Shown here one piece after another: positions 18,999 through 27,535 of a stretch of 64,000 nucleotides of DNA. The position numbers and the translations under genes are program-made. Location of the stretch: the NCBI RefSeq assembly GCF_900111025.1, contig NZ_FOFN01000003.1, positions 124,001 through 188,000 on the forward strand, given 5' to 3'. Origin of the DNA: Hyunsoonleella jejuensis (lineage in GTDB: Bacteria; Bacteroidota; Bacteroidia; Flavobacteriales; Flavobacteriaceae). The notes below the pieces were generated by a model. That model worked only from the letters and a program-made list of their open reading frames with translations. It did no database searches and was not told where the DNA came from. The first letter of the stretch is position 1. Each line of letters opens with the position of its first letter.

Positions 18999-19960
18999 TA
19001 GTTTACAATATTTTGTGGGTTACCCTCCAAAAATGCTTTCAAGTTTTCTATTGTTATATCCATCAAACGTTGACGTGCTTCCTTAGGCGCCCAAGCTATA
19101 TGTGGCGTAATAATACAATTTTGAGCATTGAGTAATGGGTTGCCTTCTTTCATTGGTTCTTCAGAAATCACATCAACTGCAGCGCCAGCAAGCTTTTTAT
19201 TATTTAGAGCTTCGGCTAAATCCTTTTCAACTATTAATGGCCCTCTTGATGTGTTGATTAAGAACGCACTAGTTTTCATTATATCAAGGGAGGACTTATT
19301 AATCAAACCCTCGGTTTTTGACGTTAATGGACAATGTAAACTAATAAAATCAGAATTTTTGAATACATCTTCTAGCTCTACAAACTTCAAACTGTCATTT
19401 TCAAAATCGGTATACGTAGTTCTATTATACACTAATATTTTCATTCCGAAAGCTTGTGCTAATTTCGCAGTAGCTTTACCAATTTTACCAAAGCCTATTA
19501 TACCTAATTTTTTTTCAGCTAGTTCAATCAATGGATAATTCCAAAATGAAAAATCATTACTTTTTATCCAATCACCCTGCCTTACAGCTTGATGGTGAGC
19601 ACCTATATGATGACATAATTCTAAAATTAATGCCATTGTAAATTGCGCCACAGATTTAGAGCTGTAATCTGGTACGTTCGTTACCGTTATACCATTATTC
19701 TTTGCAGCTTCAATATCTACAATATTGTATCCTGTAGCTAATACGCCAATATATCTTAAGGAAGGCGTGCTACTGAGAATTTCTTTATTTATAGGTGTTT
19801 TATTTGTAAAAACAACTTCCGCATCAGCAATATGCGCAATAATATCCTTGTTGTTATATGGGGTTCTATCGTAAACCGTAATATCTCCAAAATGTTGCAG
19901 CCCCTCCCAGTTCAAATCACCTGGGTTTAAGGTATGGCCATCTAAAACTACAATCTTCAT
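18998..19960 (-). CDS. D-2-hydroxyacid dehydrogenase (glycerate dehydrogenase-like)
   Basis: This 320-residue NAD(P)-dependent enzyme interconverts 2-ketoacids and D-2-hydroxyacids. It has the Rossmann motif GFGKIG (about residues 155-160), the catalytic Arg in NTSRGPLI, the Glu in SEEPM and the His in TPHIAWAPKEAR. The overall sequence is closest to hydroxypyruvate reductase/glycerate dehydrogenase (HprA-like), but the substrate cannot be fixed from sequence. It stands alone, convergent with the tRNA-Pro gene. Confidence 0.9.
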   Translation of the reverse strand: MKIVVLDGHTLNPGDLNWEGLQHFGDITVYDRTPYNNKDIIAHIADAEVVFTNKTPINKEILSSTPSLRYIGVLATGYNIVDIEAAKNNGITVTNVPDYSSKSVAQFTMALILELCHHIGAHHQAVRQGDWIKSNDFSFWNYPLIELAEKKLGIIGFGKIGKATAKLAQAFGMKILVYNRTTYTDFENDSLKFVELEDVFKNSDFISLHCPLTSKTEGLINKSSLDIMKTSAFLINTSRGPLIVEKDLAEALNNKKLAGAAVDVISEEPMKEGNPLLNAQNCIITPHIAWAPKEARQRLMDITIENLKAFLEGNPQNIVN

Positions 19961-20019
19961 ATTGTTTTAATTTCAAACATAAAGATACTATTTAAGAAGC
20001 AAAAAAATGTATTCAAACC

Positions 20020-20496
20020 TTATTCTATTCGAACATAATTCTCAGCAAATAAAGGATGTCCTTCAGAGTCTATCATAATTTGACTGTATTTATTATCCTC
20101 TAAATCATAATGAAAAACAAATGCGGGGTTTTTAGAAATATATTTGCTCATTTCTAAAGAGCCGTATTCTAAAGTTTCAGTTAAAAGGCTATCTGTTAAC
20201 GTGTAGTTGCCATAGCCAAACCATTCCGTAGAGTCGGTAGATATGTTTCTGCACCACATTACTTTTGTAGGCGTAAATATTTTAATGTGCCTATTGGTTT
20301 CGTTAGAGGCAAAACTATCCACAACTTTTCCGTTCTCATCATAATTATAAAAACTCGTGCGCTCCCATACACCAATAATTGGCGATATGTTTTCTTGTTC
20401 TTCTTCAAGGGTTACAGTGGTTGTTTTGGGATTTGACTTGTTGCATGCAGTAAAAACAATGAGCAACATTAGCGTAAAGTAAGCATTTGTATTCAT
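20020..20496 (-). CDS. Uncharacterised small lipoprotein
   Basis: This 158-residue protein has a lipoprotein signal (Cys18 in VFTACNK). Its beta-rich mature part begins IIGVWERTSFYNYDENGK, followed by alternating hydrophobic strands (YTLTDSLLTETLEYG). The GVWERTS start and strand pattern recall lipocalin-like domains of Bacteroidota, but the match is loose. No function is proposed. It has no operon partners. Confidence 0.65.
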   Translation of the reverse strand: MNTNAYFTLMLLIVFTACNKSNPKTTTVTLEEEQENISPIIGVWERTSFYNYDENGKVVDSFASNETNRHIKIFTPTKVMWCRNISTDSTEWFGYGNYTLTDSLLTETLEYGSLEMSKYISKNPAFVFHYDLEDNKYSQIMIDSEGHPLFAENYVRIE

Positions 20497-20608
20497 AGTA
20501 TTTAGTTATTTTGGTTTACAACAATTTACGAAAAAAAGGAATACGTTCATTTTAAAAAATGATGCAAACCTATTGATTTTTAAAATAATAGATATTTATA
20601 ACACGCAA

Positions 20609-20821
20609 TTAAGGCTGCTTTTTACTTAGGTATTTCCAATAACGTTTGGGTACATGTTTAATGTGTAAAGCTGTATTAACACGCTCTTCAATATTGGCAC
20701 TCTTAAAGAAGGCTTTCCAAAGGGCTTCGTATTGGTGTTCTTCTGGAGTAGAGCGTTGTTTAAAGAGAAGGGGTAGATTTGGAAAATCTGAATGGTTAAA
20801 GTTATAAAAATTATAAGGAGC
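20609..20821 (-). pseudogene. Remnant of a DUF4130/TIGR03915-type DNA-metabolism protein (C-terminus only)
   Basis: On the minus strand a frame open from 20821 to a TAA at 20609-20611 encodes about 70 residues with no usable ATG at the start and a stop just upstream (20822-20824). It contains FPNLPLLFKQRSTPEEHQYE, then ALWKAFFKSANIEERVNT, and ends HVPKRYWKYLSKKQP. I recognise this as the C-terminal end of the DUF4130 family (probable DNA-metabolism proteins paired with a radical-SAM protein). The N-terminal two thirds of a normal member (about 250 residues) are absent. It lies back to back with the SRAP remnant. Confidence 0.6.
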
Positions 20822-20830
20822 TTATGTTAA

Positions 20831-21313
20831 AATGAAACACAAAACACATTGCACATGGACGTAAAAGACATTAATGATTCCGATAAATATTCCTTAACCA
20901 GAAGATGCGTTATTATTGTATCAGGATTTTTTTTAACTTACCTATATAAAGGGTGAATTTATCCGTTTTACACCTATCCAAAATCTAAAAAGCCGTTTGC
21001 AATAGCAGGTATATATAATATTACCCATGATGGCTTTATAACTTGTAGTTTGCTCTTAACTACAATTAATGCTAAGGCTGCTAAACACCATAACATAAGT
21101 AATAAGATGCCCTTGGTTATTAGTCCTGAGAAATACAGAATTTGGTTATCTCACGACTATAAATCACTTTTAGCAACCGAATACGACGATTACCAAGACT
21201 TATATTTTTCATCTCATCCGGTTGTGAGAGAATTTTATAAAAAAGAAATACTATTTGAATCTTTTCAAGATCCAACCGATTATAAATCGCTGTCTATTCC
21301 ATTTTCGATTTAG
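20831..21313 (+). pseudogene. Decayed SOS-response-associated peptidase (SRAP/YedK-like)
   Basis: The plus-strand frame from about 20831 reads RRCVIIVSGFF (compare the family's RRCLxPxxGFYEW), reaches an in-frame TGA at 20954-20956, then continues in the same frame. It goes on with YPKSKKPFAIAGIYN, TCSLLTTINAKAAKHH and ISNKMPLVISPEKYRIWL to a TAG at 21311-21313. These blocks match the central and C-terminal parts of SRAP proteins, including the H-N-x-MP segment. The N-terminal MCGR start with the catalytic Cys2 is missing. The loss of the active site and the internal stop make this a pseudogene. A short in-frame ORF from 21050 should not be annotated as a gene. Confidence 0.6.
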
Positions 21314-21520
21314 CACAATATTTTAGTACAATTATTTTATCATAGAAAATTTTAAACAAGGGACTCTTGCTTGTGCAGCGAATACTATCAACAGTTTCAG
21401 AGATAGATGTATTAGCGTTTTACTTTAAGTCTCTCAACATTGTGATTTTTTTTATAGTTTAAGTTGATGAACATATAAGAACTGTTAATAACTTCTGCGT
21501 AAGGATTTCATCAAAAACTA

Positions 21521-21528
21521 TACTTTTG
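21521..21528 (+). promoter_or_regulatory. -7 box upstream of trxB
   Basis: TACTTTTG fits TAnnTTTG and lies 21 bases before the trxB ATG, which gives a very short leader. No clear -33 TTTG is seen at the expected distance. Confidence 0.45.
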
Positions 21529-21549
21529 TTCTACTAAATTAATAAGATT

Positions 21550-22530
21550 ATGGCAGAAGATATAGAAAGAGTAAAATGTTTGATTATTGGTTCTGGACCA
21601 GCGGGCTACACTGCTGCAATTTATGCGGCAAGAGCCAATATGAAGCCTATACTATACCAAGGTTCTCAACCAGGAGGGCAATTAACAACAACCAATGAAG
21701 TTGAGAATTTTCCAGGTTACCCAGATGGGGTTACAGGACCAGAAATGATGTTGCAATTACAAGCCCAAGCAGAACGTTTTGAAACAGATGTACGTAATGG
21801 TTGGATTACCAAAGTAGATTTTTCAGGCGATGTTCATAAAGTATGGGTGAATGATGAAAAAGAAATTCATGCAGATACAGTTATTATTTCAACGGGTGCA
21901 TCTGCAAAATATTTAGGATTGGATTCTGAACAAAAATATTTAAAATTAGGGGGAGGTGTTTCTGCTTGTGCTGTTTGTGATGGATTCTTTTACAGAAATC
22001 AGGAAGTTGTGATAGTTGGCGCTGGAGATTCAGCTTGTGAGGAAGCACACTACTTATCTAAGCTGTGTAAAAAAGTGACGATGTTGGTGAGGCGCGATGA
22101 GTTTAGGGCTTCAAAAATTATGGAAGCTCGTGTTAGAAATACGGAGAACATTGAGATTTTATTCAATACTGAAACTGATGAGGTTTTAGGAGACGGACAA
22201 GTGGTTACAGGAGTGCGCGTGTTTAATAATAAAACAAATGAAAAACACGAGATACCAGCTACAGGATTTTTTGTAGCTATTGGCCATAAGCCAAACACCG
22301 ATATTTTTAAAGACTATTTAGAGTTAGACCAAACAGGGTATATTGTAAACATTCCAGGAACATCAAAAACCAACGTAGAAGGTGTGTTTGTTTCAGGAGA
22401 CGCAGCAGACCATGTGTATAGGCAAGCAGTAACTGCAGCAGGAACAGGTTGTATGGCGGCCTTAGACGCAGAACGCTATTTGGCAGCTAAAGATGCCACT
22501 TTTGAAGTGTCTACATCAACTTATAATTAG
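21550..22530 (+). CDS. trxB: Thioredoxin-disulfide reductase
   Basis: This 326-residue flavoprotein transfers electrons from NADPH to thioredoxin. The FAD motif GSGPAGYTAA is at residues 14-23, the redox pair is C140-A-V-C143-D, the NADPH motif is GAGDSACEEA, and the C-terminal FAD block is GVFVSGDAADHVYRQA. The length and order of domains are standard. It is monocistronic, with its own promoter box and a hairpin terminator. Confidence 0.97.
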   Translation: MAEDIERVKCLIIGSGPAGYTAAIYAARANMKPILYQGSQPGGQLTTTNEVENFPGYPDGVTGPEMMLQLQAQAERFETDVRNGWITKVDFSGDVHKVWVNDEKEIHADTVIISTGASAKYLGLDSEQKYLKLGGGVSACAVCDGFFYRNQEVVIVGAGDSACEEAHYLSKLCKKVTMLVRRDEFRASKIMEARVRNTENIEILFNTETDEVLGDGQVVTGVRVFNNKTNEKHEIPATGFFVAIGHKPNTDIFKDYLELDQTGYIVNIPGTSKTNVEGVFVSGDAADHVYRQAVTAAGTGCMAALDAERYLAAKDATFEVSTSTYN

Positions 22531-22553
22531 TAGTTGAATAGCATATAATACGT

Positions 22554-22581
22554 AAGCCAAAGTTTTATGTCTTTGGCTTTT
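22554..22581 (+). terminator. trxB terminator
   Basis: A 9-bp stem AAGCCAAAG (22554-22562) / CTTTGGCTT (22571-22579) with an 8-base loop and a short T run lies 24 bases after the trxB stop. Confidence 0.75.
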
Positions 22582-22624
22582 GTATTTTATTAAAATATGT
22601 TTTCTTTGAAAACTATTTCTTAAA

Positions 22625-22699
22625 CGGGATGTGGCGCAGTCCGGTTAGCGTACACGGCTGGGGGCCGTGTGGTCGCAGGTTCAAATCCTGTCATCCCGA
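22625..22699 (+). tRNA. tRNA-Pro (anticodon GGG)
   Basis: The acceptor arms CGGGATG/CATCCCG plus discriminator A, anticodon stem CACGG/CCGTG with loop CTGGGGG (anticodon GGG), and T-arm GCAGG-TTCAAAT-CCTGT (one G-T pair) form a full cloverleaf of 75 bases. CCA is not encoded. It marks the left edge of the carbohydrate locus. Confidence 0.96.
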
Positions 22700-22741
22700 C
22701 AGCTAGGATGTTAAAAGAAACTTTTAATATGTAAACTGATG

Positions 22742-22776
22742 AAAACCAGTAAAATGTTATTTTACTGGTTTTTTTG
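22742..22776 (+). terminator. Terminator after tRNA-Pro(GGG)
   Basis: A perfect 14-bp stem (22742-22755 with 22759-22772) with loop GTT and a run of seven T lies 43 bases beyond the tRNA. Confidence 0.85.
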
Positions 22777-23275
22777 TACTCATCAAGGAGCATATTCACT
22801 AGGAACTTCCAATATGAAATAAATTTCTAAATTAAAGAGTGCTTTTAGAAGTTAATAACGTTATCTTTAGAATATAGATATAAAGCAACCTTTTTTTCGT
22901 TACCAGTGGGGATTTGAAAAGTTCAATAGTCCTTTCTTTAAGGAATTAGAAATAGATCACATAAAAATCACTGGACATAAGTCTCAGTGATTTAAAATTA
23001 ACAGTGAATATTTTTATATAATAGATTATACTGTTTAGAAGCAAAGAAACTTAATGCGAAAGGTATAGTTGTTCGAAAAAATGGAGAACAACGCATTTTT
23101 CTAGGCAAGTTTTAGATAAATAACTTTAGACGAAATACCTATTAATTTTGCGAATTACTAATTAAAATTTTAAGATACCTTCGCTTCCTATTAATTGATG
23201 TAAAGCATAGATATCATTTTACTATGAATACTTATGGCATTAATTATTAAAAACCATAATGTTTATAGTTCAGAA

Positions 23276-23285
23276 AGTACAGGAT
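23276..23285 (+). promoter_or_regulatory. AGTACAGGAT motif, copy 1 (upstream of gntR-like gene 1)
   Basis: The core AGTACAGGAT, within CAGAAAGTACAGGATAC (23271-23287), recurs at 38501 and 53570. All three copies are in intergenic DNA, in the same orientation as the gene that follows. This copy is 105 bases before the regulator start. Confidence 0.5.
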
Positions 23286-23332
23286 ACACATTTCTTTATT
23301 TTTCTTTTTTTTTGAAAAAGTGGTTCAATACA

Positions 23333-23351
23333 GTATAGCATTAAACTATAC
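23333..23351 (+). promoter_or_regulatory. Inverted repeat GTATAG-N7-CTATAC, putative operator
   Basis: Two perfect 6-base arms are separated by 7 bases, 39 bases upstream of the regulator ATG. The size and symmetry suit a dimeric winged-helix regulator, so autoregulation is plausible. The left arm (CAGTATAG) also occurs at the start of the motif copy at 53564. Confidence 0.5.
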
Positions 23352-23390
23352 AATTGATATTGAAGATTGTTATATTAACATTTTCTAAAA

Positions 23391-24392
23391 ATGGTAGATG
23401 AAAGAATTATTTTGCGAGATATCGATGGTAATAACATTCCTAAATACCAAAAGATTGTAAATGCATTTAAAGAGTCAATCGAGATAAACGCATATAAATC
23501 AGGTGATAGTTTACCTTCTATAAATAACTTTAGCAAAGACTACAAAATATCTCGAGACACCGTTTTCAAGGCTTACACTTTACTCAAAAAGCAGGGATAT
23601 ATAAATGCTACACCCAACAAGGGCTACTATATTCGTGAGAGCAAGAAGAAAATACTATTATTAATTAGCACGTTTAAGGCGTATAAAGAGGTGTTTTATC
23701 ATAGTTTTATGAGTTATATGCCAGATAATGTAATAGTAGATTTGCAGTTTCATCATTATAATATAAAGAGCTTCAAAGCGATGTTGGATAATGAAAATGG
23801 GAAGTATTACAAATATATAGTAATGGGTTTTGAGCACCCTGAGGTTAAGCGAGTTCTATCAAAAATAGACGCGGACAAATTGATGCTAATTGATTGGCAA
23901 GCGGATTTGAAGATTTCAAGAAATTTTGTTTTTCAAGATTTTGGGAAAGCCTTTTACTCTTGTCTTCAGGATGCCAAATCAGCACTTAGAAAGTATAAGA
24001 AACTTGTATTTGTATATCCTGAATTTACCTATCATCCATATGAAAGTGTAGATTATTTTAATAAGTTTTGTATAGAAAACTCCTTCAATCATGCAGTTTG
24101 TAGAAACTCTTCAAAACTAGATATTGAAAAACAAACGGCATATATAAGTGTAAATGATCGTATATTGAATACACTTCTAGAGCAATGCAATTTGAAAAAC
24201 TTAGAATTAGGAAAGGACATCGGTGTGTTGTCATATAACGATACGCCTTTAAAGCGATTTACATATAAAGGCATTTCTGTTATTTCGATAGATTTCAAGG
24301 ATTTTGGTGCAAAAGTAGCGCAATTCATTTCTTCGAATGAACCAATACAAATTTACTTGACTACTAGTCTAGTATTAAGAGAATCATTGTAG
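23391..24392 (+). CDS. GntR-type transcriptional regulator with LacI-like sensor domain (paralogue 1)
   Basis: This 333-residue protein has an N-terminal GntR winged helix (about residues 15-85; SGDSLPSINNFSKDYKISRD, then TVFKAYTLLKKQGYI). The C-terminal domain resembles the periplasmic-binding-protein sensors of LacI regulators (LISTFKAYKEVFYHSFM, SVNDRILNTLLEQC, YKGISVISIDF). It shares many blocks with the regulator at 40252-41244 (FKAYKE-YHSF, FHHYN, FQDFGKAF, RKYKKLVF-YP-FTYHP, YKGISVIS). It precedes the uronate genes by 259 bases in the same direction and probably controls them in response to a sugar ligand. The ligand cannot be read from sequence. Confidence 0.88.
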   Translation: MVDERIILRDIDGNNIPKYQKIVNAFKESIEINAYKSGDSLPSINNFSKDYKISRDTVFKAYTLLKKQGYINATPNKGYYIRESKKKILLLISTFKAYKEVFYHSFMSYMPDNVIVDLQFHHYNIKSFKAMLDNENGKYYKYIVMGFEHPEVKRVLSKIDADKLMLIDWQADLKISRNFVFQDFGKAFYSCLQDAKSALRKYKKLVFVYPEFTYHPYESVDYFNKFCIENSFNHAVCRNSSKLDIEKQTAYISVNDRILNTLLEQCNLKNLELGKDIGVLSYNDTPLKRFTYKGISVISIDFKDFGAKVAQFISSNEPIQIYLTTSLVLRESL

Positions 24393-24460
24393 TTTTATTT
24401 TTAAAGATTTTGCGTATTTTAATCAGGATGGAGCAGGACAGATTCGATTGTCTTCATCAC

Positions 24461-24468
24461 TATATTTG
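24461..24468 (+). promoter_or_regulatory. Possible -7 box for the uronate operon
   Basis: TATATTTG matches TAnnTTTG, 183 bases before uxuB. No good -33 partner is seen, and the implied leader is long. A tandem direct repeat, TTGTAGAGAAATTG (24518-24531) and TTGTAGAAAATTG (24533-24545), lies downstream of it. Confidence 0.3.
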
Positions 24469-24651
24469 TTTTGTTAAAAATTTTTATCAAAAATGCTTAA
24501 TTAGCTTTTCTCAATTCTTGTAGAGAAATTGTTTGTAGAAAATTGTAATTTAAATTATAGTAAATTTTCTGTTTTCAAATTTTTAATTTATCTAGCATGT
24601 AATTGAATAAAGTTTTAAACGAAATATATCGTTAATAACCAAACCAAAATT

Positions 24652-25479
24652 ATGAGTAAAACAATTGTAGTGACTGGTGCAGGAGGCGTGCTTTGTAGCA
24701 CTATAGCTGAAGCCCTAGCTAAAGAAGGAAATAAAATAGCCTTACTAGATTTAAACAAAGAGGCAGCCGCTAAGGTTGCTGAAAAAATTAATAGTTCTGG
24801 AGGTGCAGCTATAGGGGTTAAAGCCAATGTTTTAGAAAAGGAATCCTTAGTGTTAGCAAAAGAAACAGTAAATAAAGCTTTTGGGGAATGTGATATTTTA
24901 ATAAATGGAGCAGGTGGTAATCACCCTTTAGGAACTACAAGTAACCCCTTTTTACAAGCAGAAGATTTGCTAAATAAAACCGAAGGGTTTAAAACATTTT
25001 TTGATTTAGACGCTAGTGGTATTCAGTTTGTATTTAACTTGAATTTTATTGGAACACTTTTGCCAACACAAATTTTTGCTCAAGATATGGTTGGTAGAGA
25101 GGGCTGCAGTATTTTAAATGTTTCCTCAATGAATGCGTTTACACCTTTAACAAAAATACCGGCCTACAGTGGCGCGAAAGCGGCAGTATCAAACTTTACG
25201 CAATGGTTAGCTGTTCATTTTTCAAAAGTTGGTATCCGAGTAAATGCATTAGCCCCAGGGTTTTTCTTAACCGAGCAAAATAGGGCATTATTAACTAATG
25301 AAGATGGAAGTTTAACGCCAAGGGGAAATCAAATTATAGAACAAACGCCAATGGGTAAATTTGGTGAGCCAGAGCATTTAGTAGGAACAACATTGTGGTT
25401 GTGTGGTGAAGGTGCTTCTTTTGTAACAGGAGTAGTTGTGCCAATAGATGGTGGATTTAGTGCTTACAGTGGCGTATAA
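24652..25479 (+). CDS. uxuB: SDR-type D-mannonate oxidoreductase (fructuronate reductase)
   Basis: This 275-residue short-chain dehydrogenase has the cofactor motif TGAGGVLCS (residues 8-16), the NGAGG segment, a catalytic Ser in NVSSMNAF and the Tyr/Lys pair in PAYSGAKAA. The inserted block around NHPLGTTSNPFLQAEDLL and the GFFLTEQNRALL segment resemble the SDR form of UxuB known from Bacillus, not the longer mannitol-dehydrogenase form of E. coli. It would reduce D-fructuronate to D-mannonate. It is the first gene of the operon, 18 bases before uxuA, its pathway partner. Confidence 0.85.
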   Translation: MSKTIVVTGAGGVLCSTIAEALAKEGNKIALLDLNKEAAAKVAEKINSSGGAAIGVKANVLEKESLVLAKETVNKAFGECDILINGAGGNHPLGTTSNPFLQAEDLLNKTEGFKTFFDLDASGIQFVFNLNFIGTLLPTQIFAQDMVGREGCSILNVSSMNAFTPLTKIPAYSGAKAAVSNFTQWLAVHFSKVGIRVNALAPGFFLTEQNRALLTNEDGSLTPRGNQIIEQTPMGKFGEPEHLVGTTLWLCGEGASFVTGVVVPIDGGFSAYSGV

Positions 25480-25497
25480 ATTATAATATAACTTTAA

Positions 25498-26673
25498 ATG
25501 GAACAAACTTGGAGATGGTACGGACCGAACGATCCCGTATCCTTATCAGATATAAAGCAAGCAGGTGCAACAGGAATTGTATCTGCGCTACATCATATTC
25601 CCAACGGAGAAGTATGGACTATAGATGAAATTACGAAGAGGAAAGAAATTATAGAGCACGCCGGTTTAACCTGGAGTGTTGTAGAAAGTATTCCTGTTCA
25701 TGAAAATATTAAAACCCGTTCAGGGAATTTTAAAACCTATATTGAACATTACAAACAAAGCATTGAAAATCTAGCAAAATGTGGAATAAATATAGTGTGT
25801 TACAATTTTATGCCAGTACTAGATTGGACGCGAACAGATTTAAATTTTGAAGTAGAGGATGGCTCCAAAGCCTTACGTTTTGATGTGGTTGCATTTGCCG
25901 CCTTTGAGCTATTCTTATTAAAGCGCCCTGGGGCGGAAGATAGTTACAGCGATACTCAAAAAGCATCGGCCAAAGTATATTTTGAAGGACTTAAAGACGC
26001 TGAAAAAACGGAACTTGTAAATAATATTATTGCAGGTTTACCTGGCGCAGAAGAAGGCTATACGCTTGAGCAGTTTCAAACCATTTTAGATACTTATGCA
26101 GGCATTGATGCCCAAACCTTAAGAGAAAATTTAGTATCGTTTTTAAAAGAAATTATACCAGTGGCTTCACAGAATGGTGTGCTTATGTGTATTCACCCTG
26201 ATGATCCACCATATCCAATTTTAGGACTGCCAAGAGTAGTAAGCACAGAGGCGGATTATGCGTATTTATTTAATAATGTTCCAGATAGAGCTAACGGTAT
26301 TACATTCTGTACGGGCTCTTTGGGGGTAAGGGCTGATAATGATTTGGTGAAAATATTTAAGCGTTTTTCCGATCGCGTACATTTCCTGCACCTAAGAAGC
26401 ACAAAACGTGATGAGCACGGTAATTTTTATGAAGCCAATCACCTCGATGGTGATGTAGATATGTATAGCGTTGTAAAGGAAATTCTTATTGAAGAAAAGA
26501 GAAGAAAAGCAAATGGGTATACCGATTTTGCAATTCCTGTAAGACCAGATCACGGCCATCAAATGCTTGATGACTTACATAAAAAAACAAACCCTGGGTA
26601 TTCTGGTATAGGAAGACTACGCGGTTTGGCAGAATTGAGAGGGTTAGAATTTGGATTAAAACAAACGATATAA
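25498..26673 (+). CDS. uxuA: Mannonate dehydratase
   Basis: This 391-residue enzyme dehydrates D-mannonate to 2-keto-3-deoxy-D-gluconate. The start [20 protein letters not shown] and the blocks [50 protein letters not shown] and [11 protein letters not shown] are hallmarks of UxuA, and contain the metal-binding Cys/His/Asp residues. It lies 16 bases before kduI. Confidence 0.96.
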   Translation: MEQTWRWYGPNDPVSLSDIKQAGATGIVSALHHIPNGEVWTIDEITKRKEIIEHAGLTWSVVESIPVHENIKTRSGNFKTYIEHYKQSIENLAKCGINIVCYNFMPVLDWTRTDLNFEVEDGSKALRFDVVAFAAFELFLLKRPGAEDSYSDTQKASAKVYFEGLKDAEKTELVNNIIAGLPGAEEGYTLEQFQTILDTYAGIDAQTLRENLVSFLKEIIPVASQNGVLMCIHPDDPPYPILGLPRVVSTEADYAYLFNNVPDRANGITFCTGSLGVRADNDLVKIFKRFSDRVHFLHLRSTKRDEHGNFYEANHLDGDVDMYSVVKEILIEEKRRKANGYTDFAIPVRPDHGHQMLDDLHKKTNPGYSGIGRLRGLAELRGLEFGLKQTI

Positions 26674-26689
26674 TAAAATTATAAAAACA

Positions 26690-27532
26690 ATGAAAACGTA
26701 TTACGAAACAAGATATGCATCAAGTCCACAAGGCGTAAAATCCTATGATACAAAGCAATTAAGAGAAGAGTTTTTAATAGATAATTTAATGCAAGAGGAT
26801 AAAATTGTTTTAGTATACTCTCATTATGACAGATTTATCTCCGGTAGTGCAGTTCCAACAAAAACTGCATTGAAATTGGAAGTTATAGATCCTTTAAAAG
26901 CCGACTATTTTTTGGAAAGAAGAGAACTAGGTATTATTAATATAGGAGCTGCTGGAACTGTTAATGTTGATGGTGTAGAATATGTTTTAGAACATAGAGA
27001 GGCATTATATGTAGGTCAAGGAAATAGAGATTTAACTTTTGCCAGTAAATCAGCCACTGATCCTGCCTTGTTTTATATTAATTCAACACCTGCTAATAAA
27101 GCATACCCTAATAAGAAAATTGGAATTAATGATGTTGAAGTTATAGAGCTAGGTGCTCCTGAAACTGCAAATGCACGTACTTTAAGAAAGTATATTGTAA
27201 ACAGTGTTGTTGATGTTTGCCAATTGCAAATGGGAATGACCACTTTAAAATCAGGTAGTTCGTGGAATACCATGCCTGCCCATGTACACGACAGACGAAT
27301 GGAAGTTTATTTTTATTTTGAAATTCCAGAAGGCCAAGCAGTATGTCATTTTATGGGGCAGCCCCAAGAAACACGACATATTTGGATGGGAAATAACCAA
27401 GCAGTAATTTCACCACCATGGTCAATTCACTCTGGTTCAGGAACAAGTAGCTATTCTTTTATATGGGGAATGGCAGGTGAAAATTTAGATTATGGCGATA
27501 TGGATGTTGCTAAAATAAATGAATTAAGATAA
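26690..27532 (+). CDS. kduI: 5-dehydro-4-deoxy-D-glucuronate isomerase
   Basis: This 280-residue cupin-type enzyme isomerises 4-deoxy-5-keto-uronate, the rearranged product of unsaturated uronates made by polysaccharide lyases. It shows MKTYYETRYASSPQGVKSYD at the start, the metal-binding HVHDRRMEVYFYFE block and the HIWMGNNQAVISPPWSIHSG block. Its presence shows that the locus receives unsaturated uronic acid as well as the saturated acids handled by UxaC. It is 3 bases before kduD. Confidence 0.96.
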   Translation: MKTYYETRYASSPQGVKSYDTKQLREEFLIDNLMQEDKIVLVYSHYDRFISGSAVPTKTALKLEVIDPLKADYFLERRELGIINIGAAGTVNVDGVEYVLEHREALYVGQGNRDLTFASKSATDPALFYINSTPANKAYPNKKIGINDVEVIELGAPETANARTLRKYIVNSVVDVCQLQMGMTTLKSGSSWNTMPAHVHDRRMEVYFYFEIPEGQAVCHFMGQPQETRHIWMGNNQAVISPPWSIHSGSGTSSYSFIWGMAGENLDYGDMDVAKINELR

Positions 27533-27535
27533 GTT

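Larger units (their letters stand above)
22777..23390. other. Gene-free region upstream of the first GntR regulator
   Basis: I see no complete gene in these 614 bases. A short plus-strand frame ends at a TAG at 23113-23115 with LEAKKLNAKGIVVRKNGEQR and then IFLGKF. It looks like a gene tail, but I cannot assign it. The right end holds a copy of the AGTACAGGAT motif (23276-23285), a pyrimidine-rich stretch (23289-23313) and the GTATAG-N7-CTATAC inverted repeat (23333-23351). Confidence 0.5.

Noticed and set aside
21050-21313. An 87-residue ORF starting at TTG, possible small gene
   Set aside because: The same frame extends upstream to 20957 and, past a TGA, to 20831, with SRAP-like sequence throughout; the TTG lies in the middle of that homology, so it is part of a pseudogene.
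22862-23115. Short plus-strand frames ending GHKSQ (near 22990) and IFLGKF (23115), possible gene fragments
   Set aside because: They have codon-like composition but no family that I can recognise and no start codon or partner; not enough support for a pseudogene call.
24618-24633. AACGA-N6-TCGTT inverted repeat before uxuB as an operator
   Set aside because: The arms are only 5 bases, the position (19-34 bases before the ATG) and AT-rich context make chance likely, and no second copy was seen.
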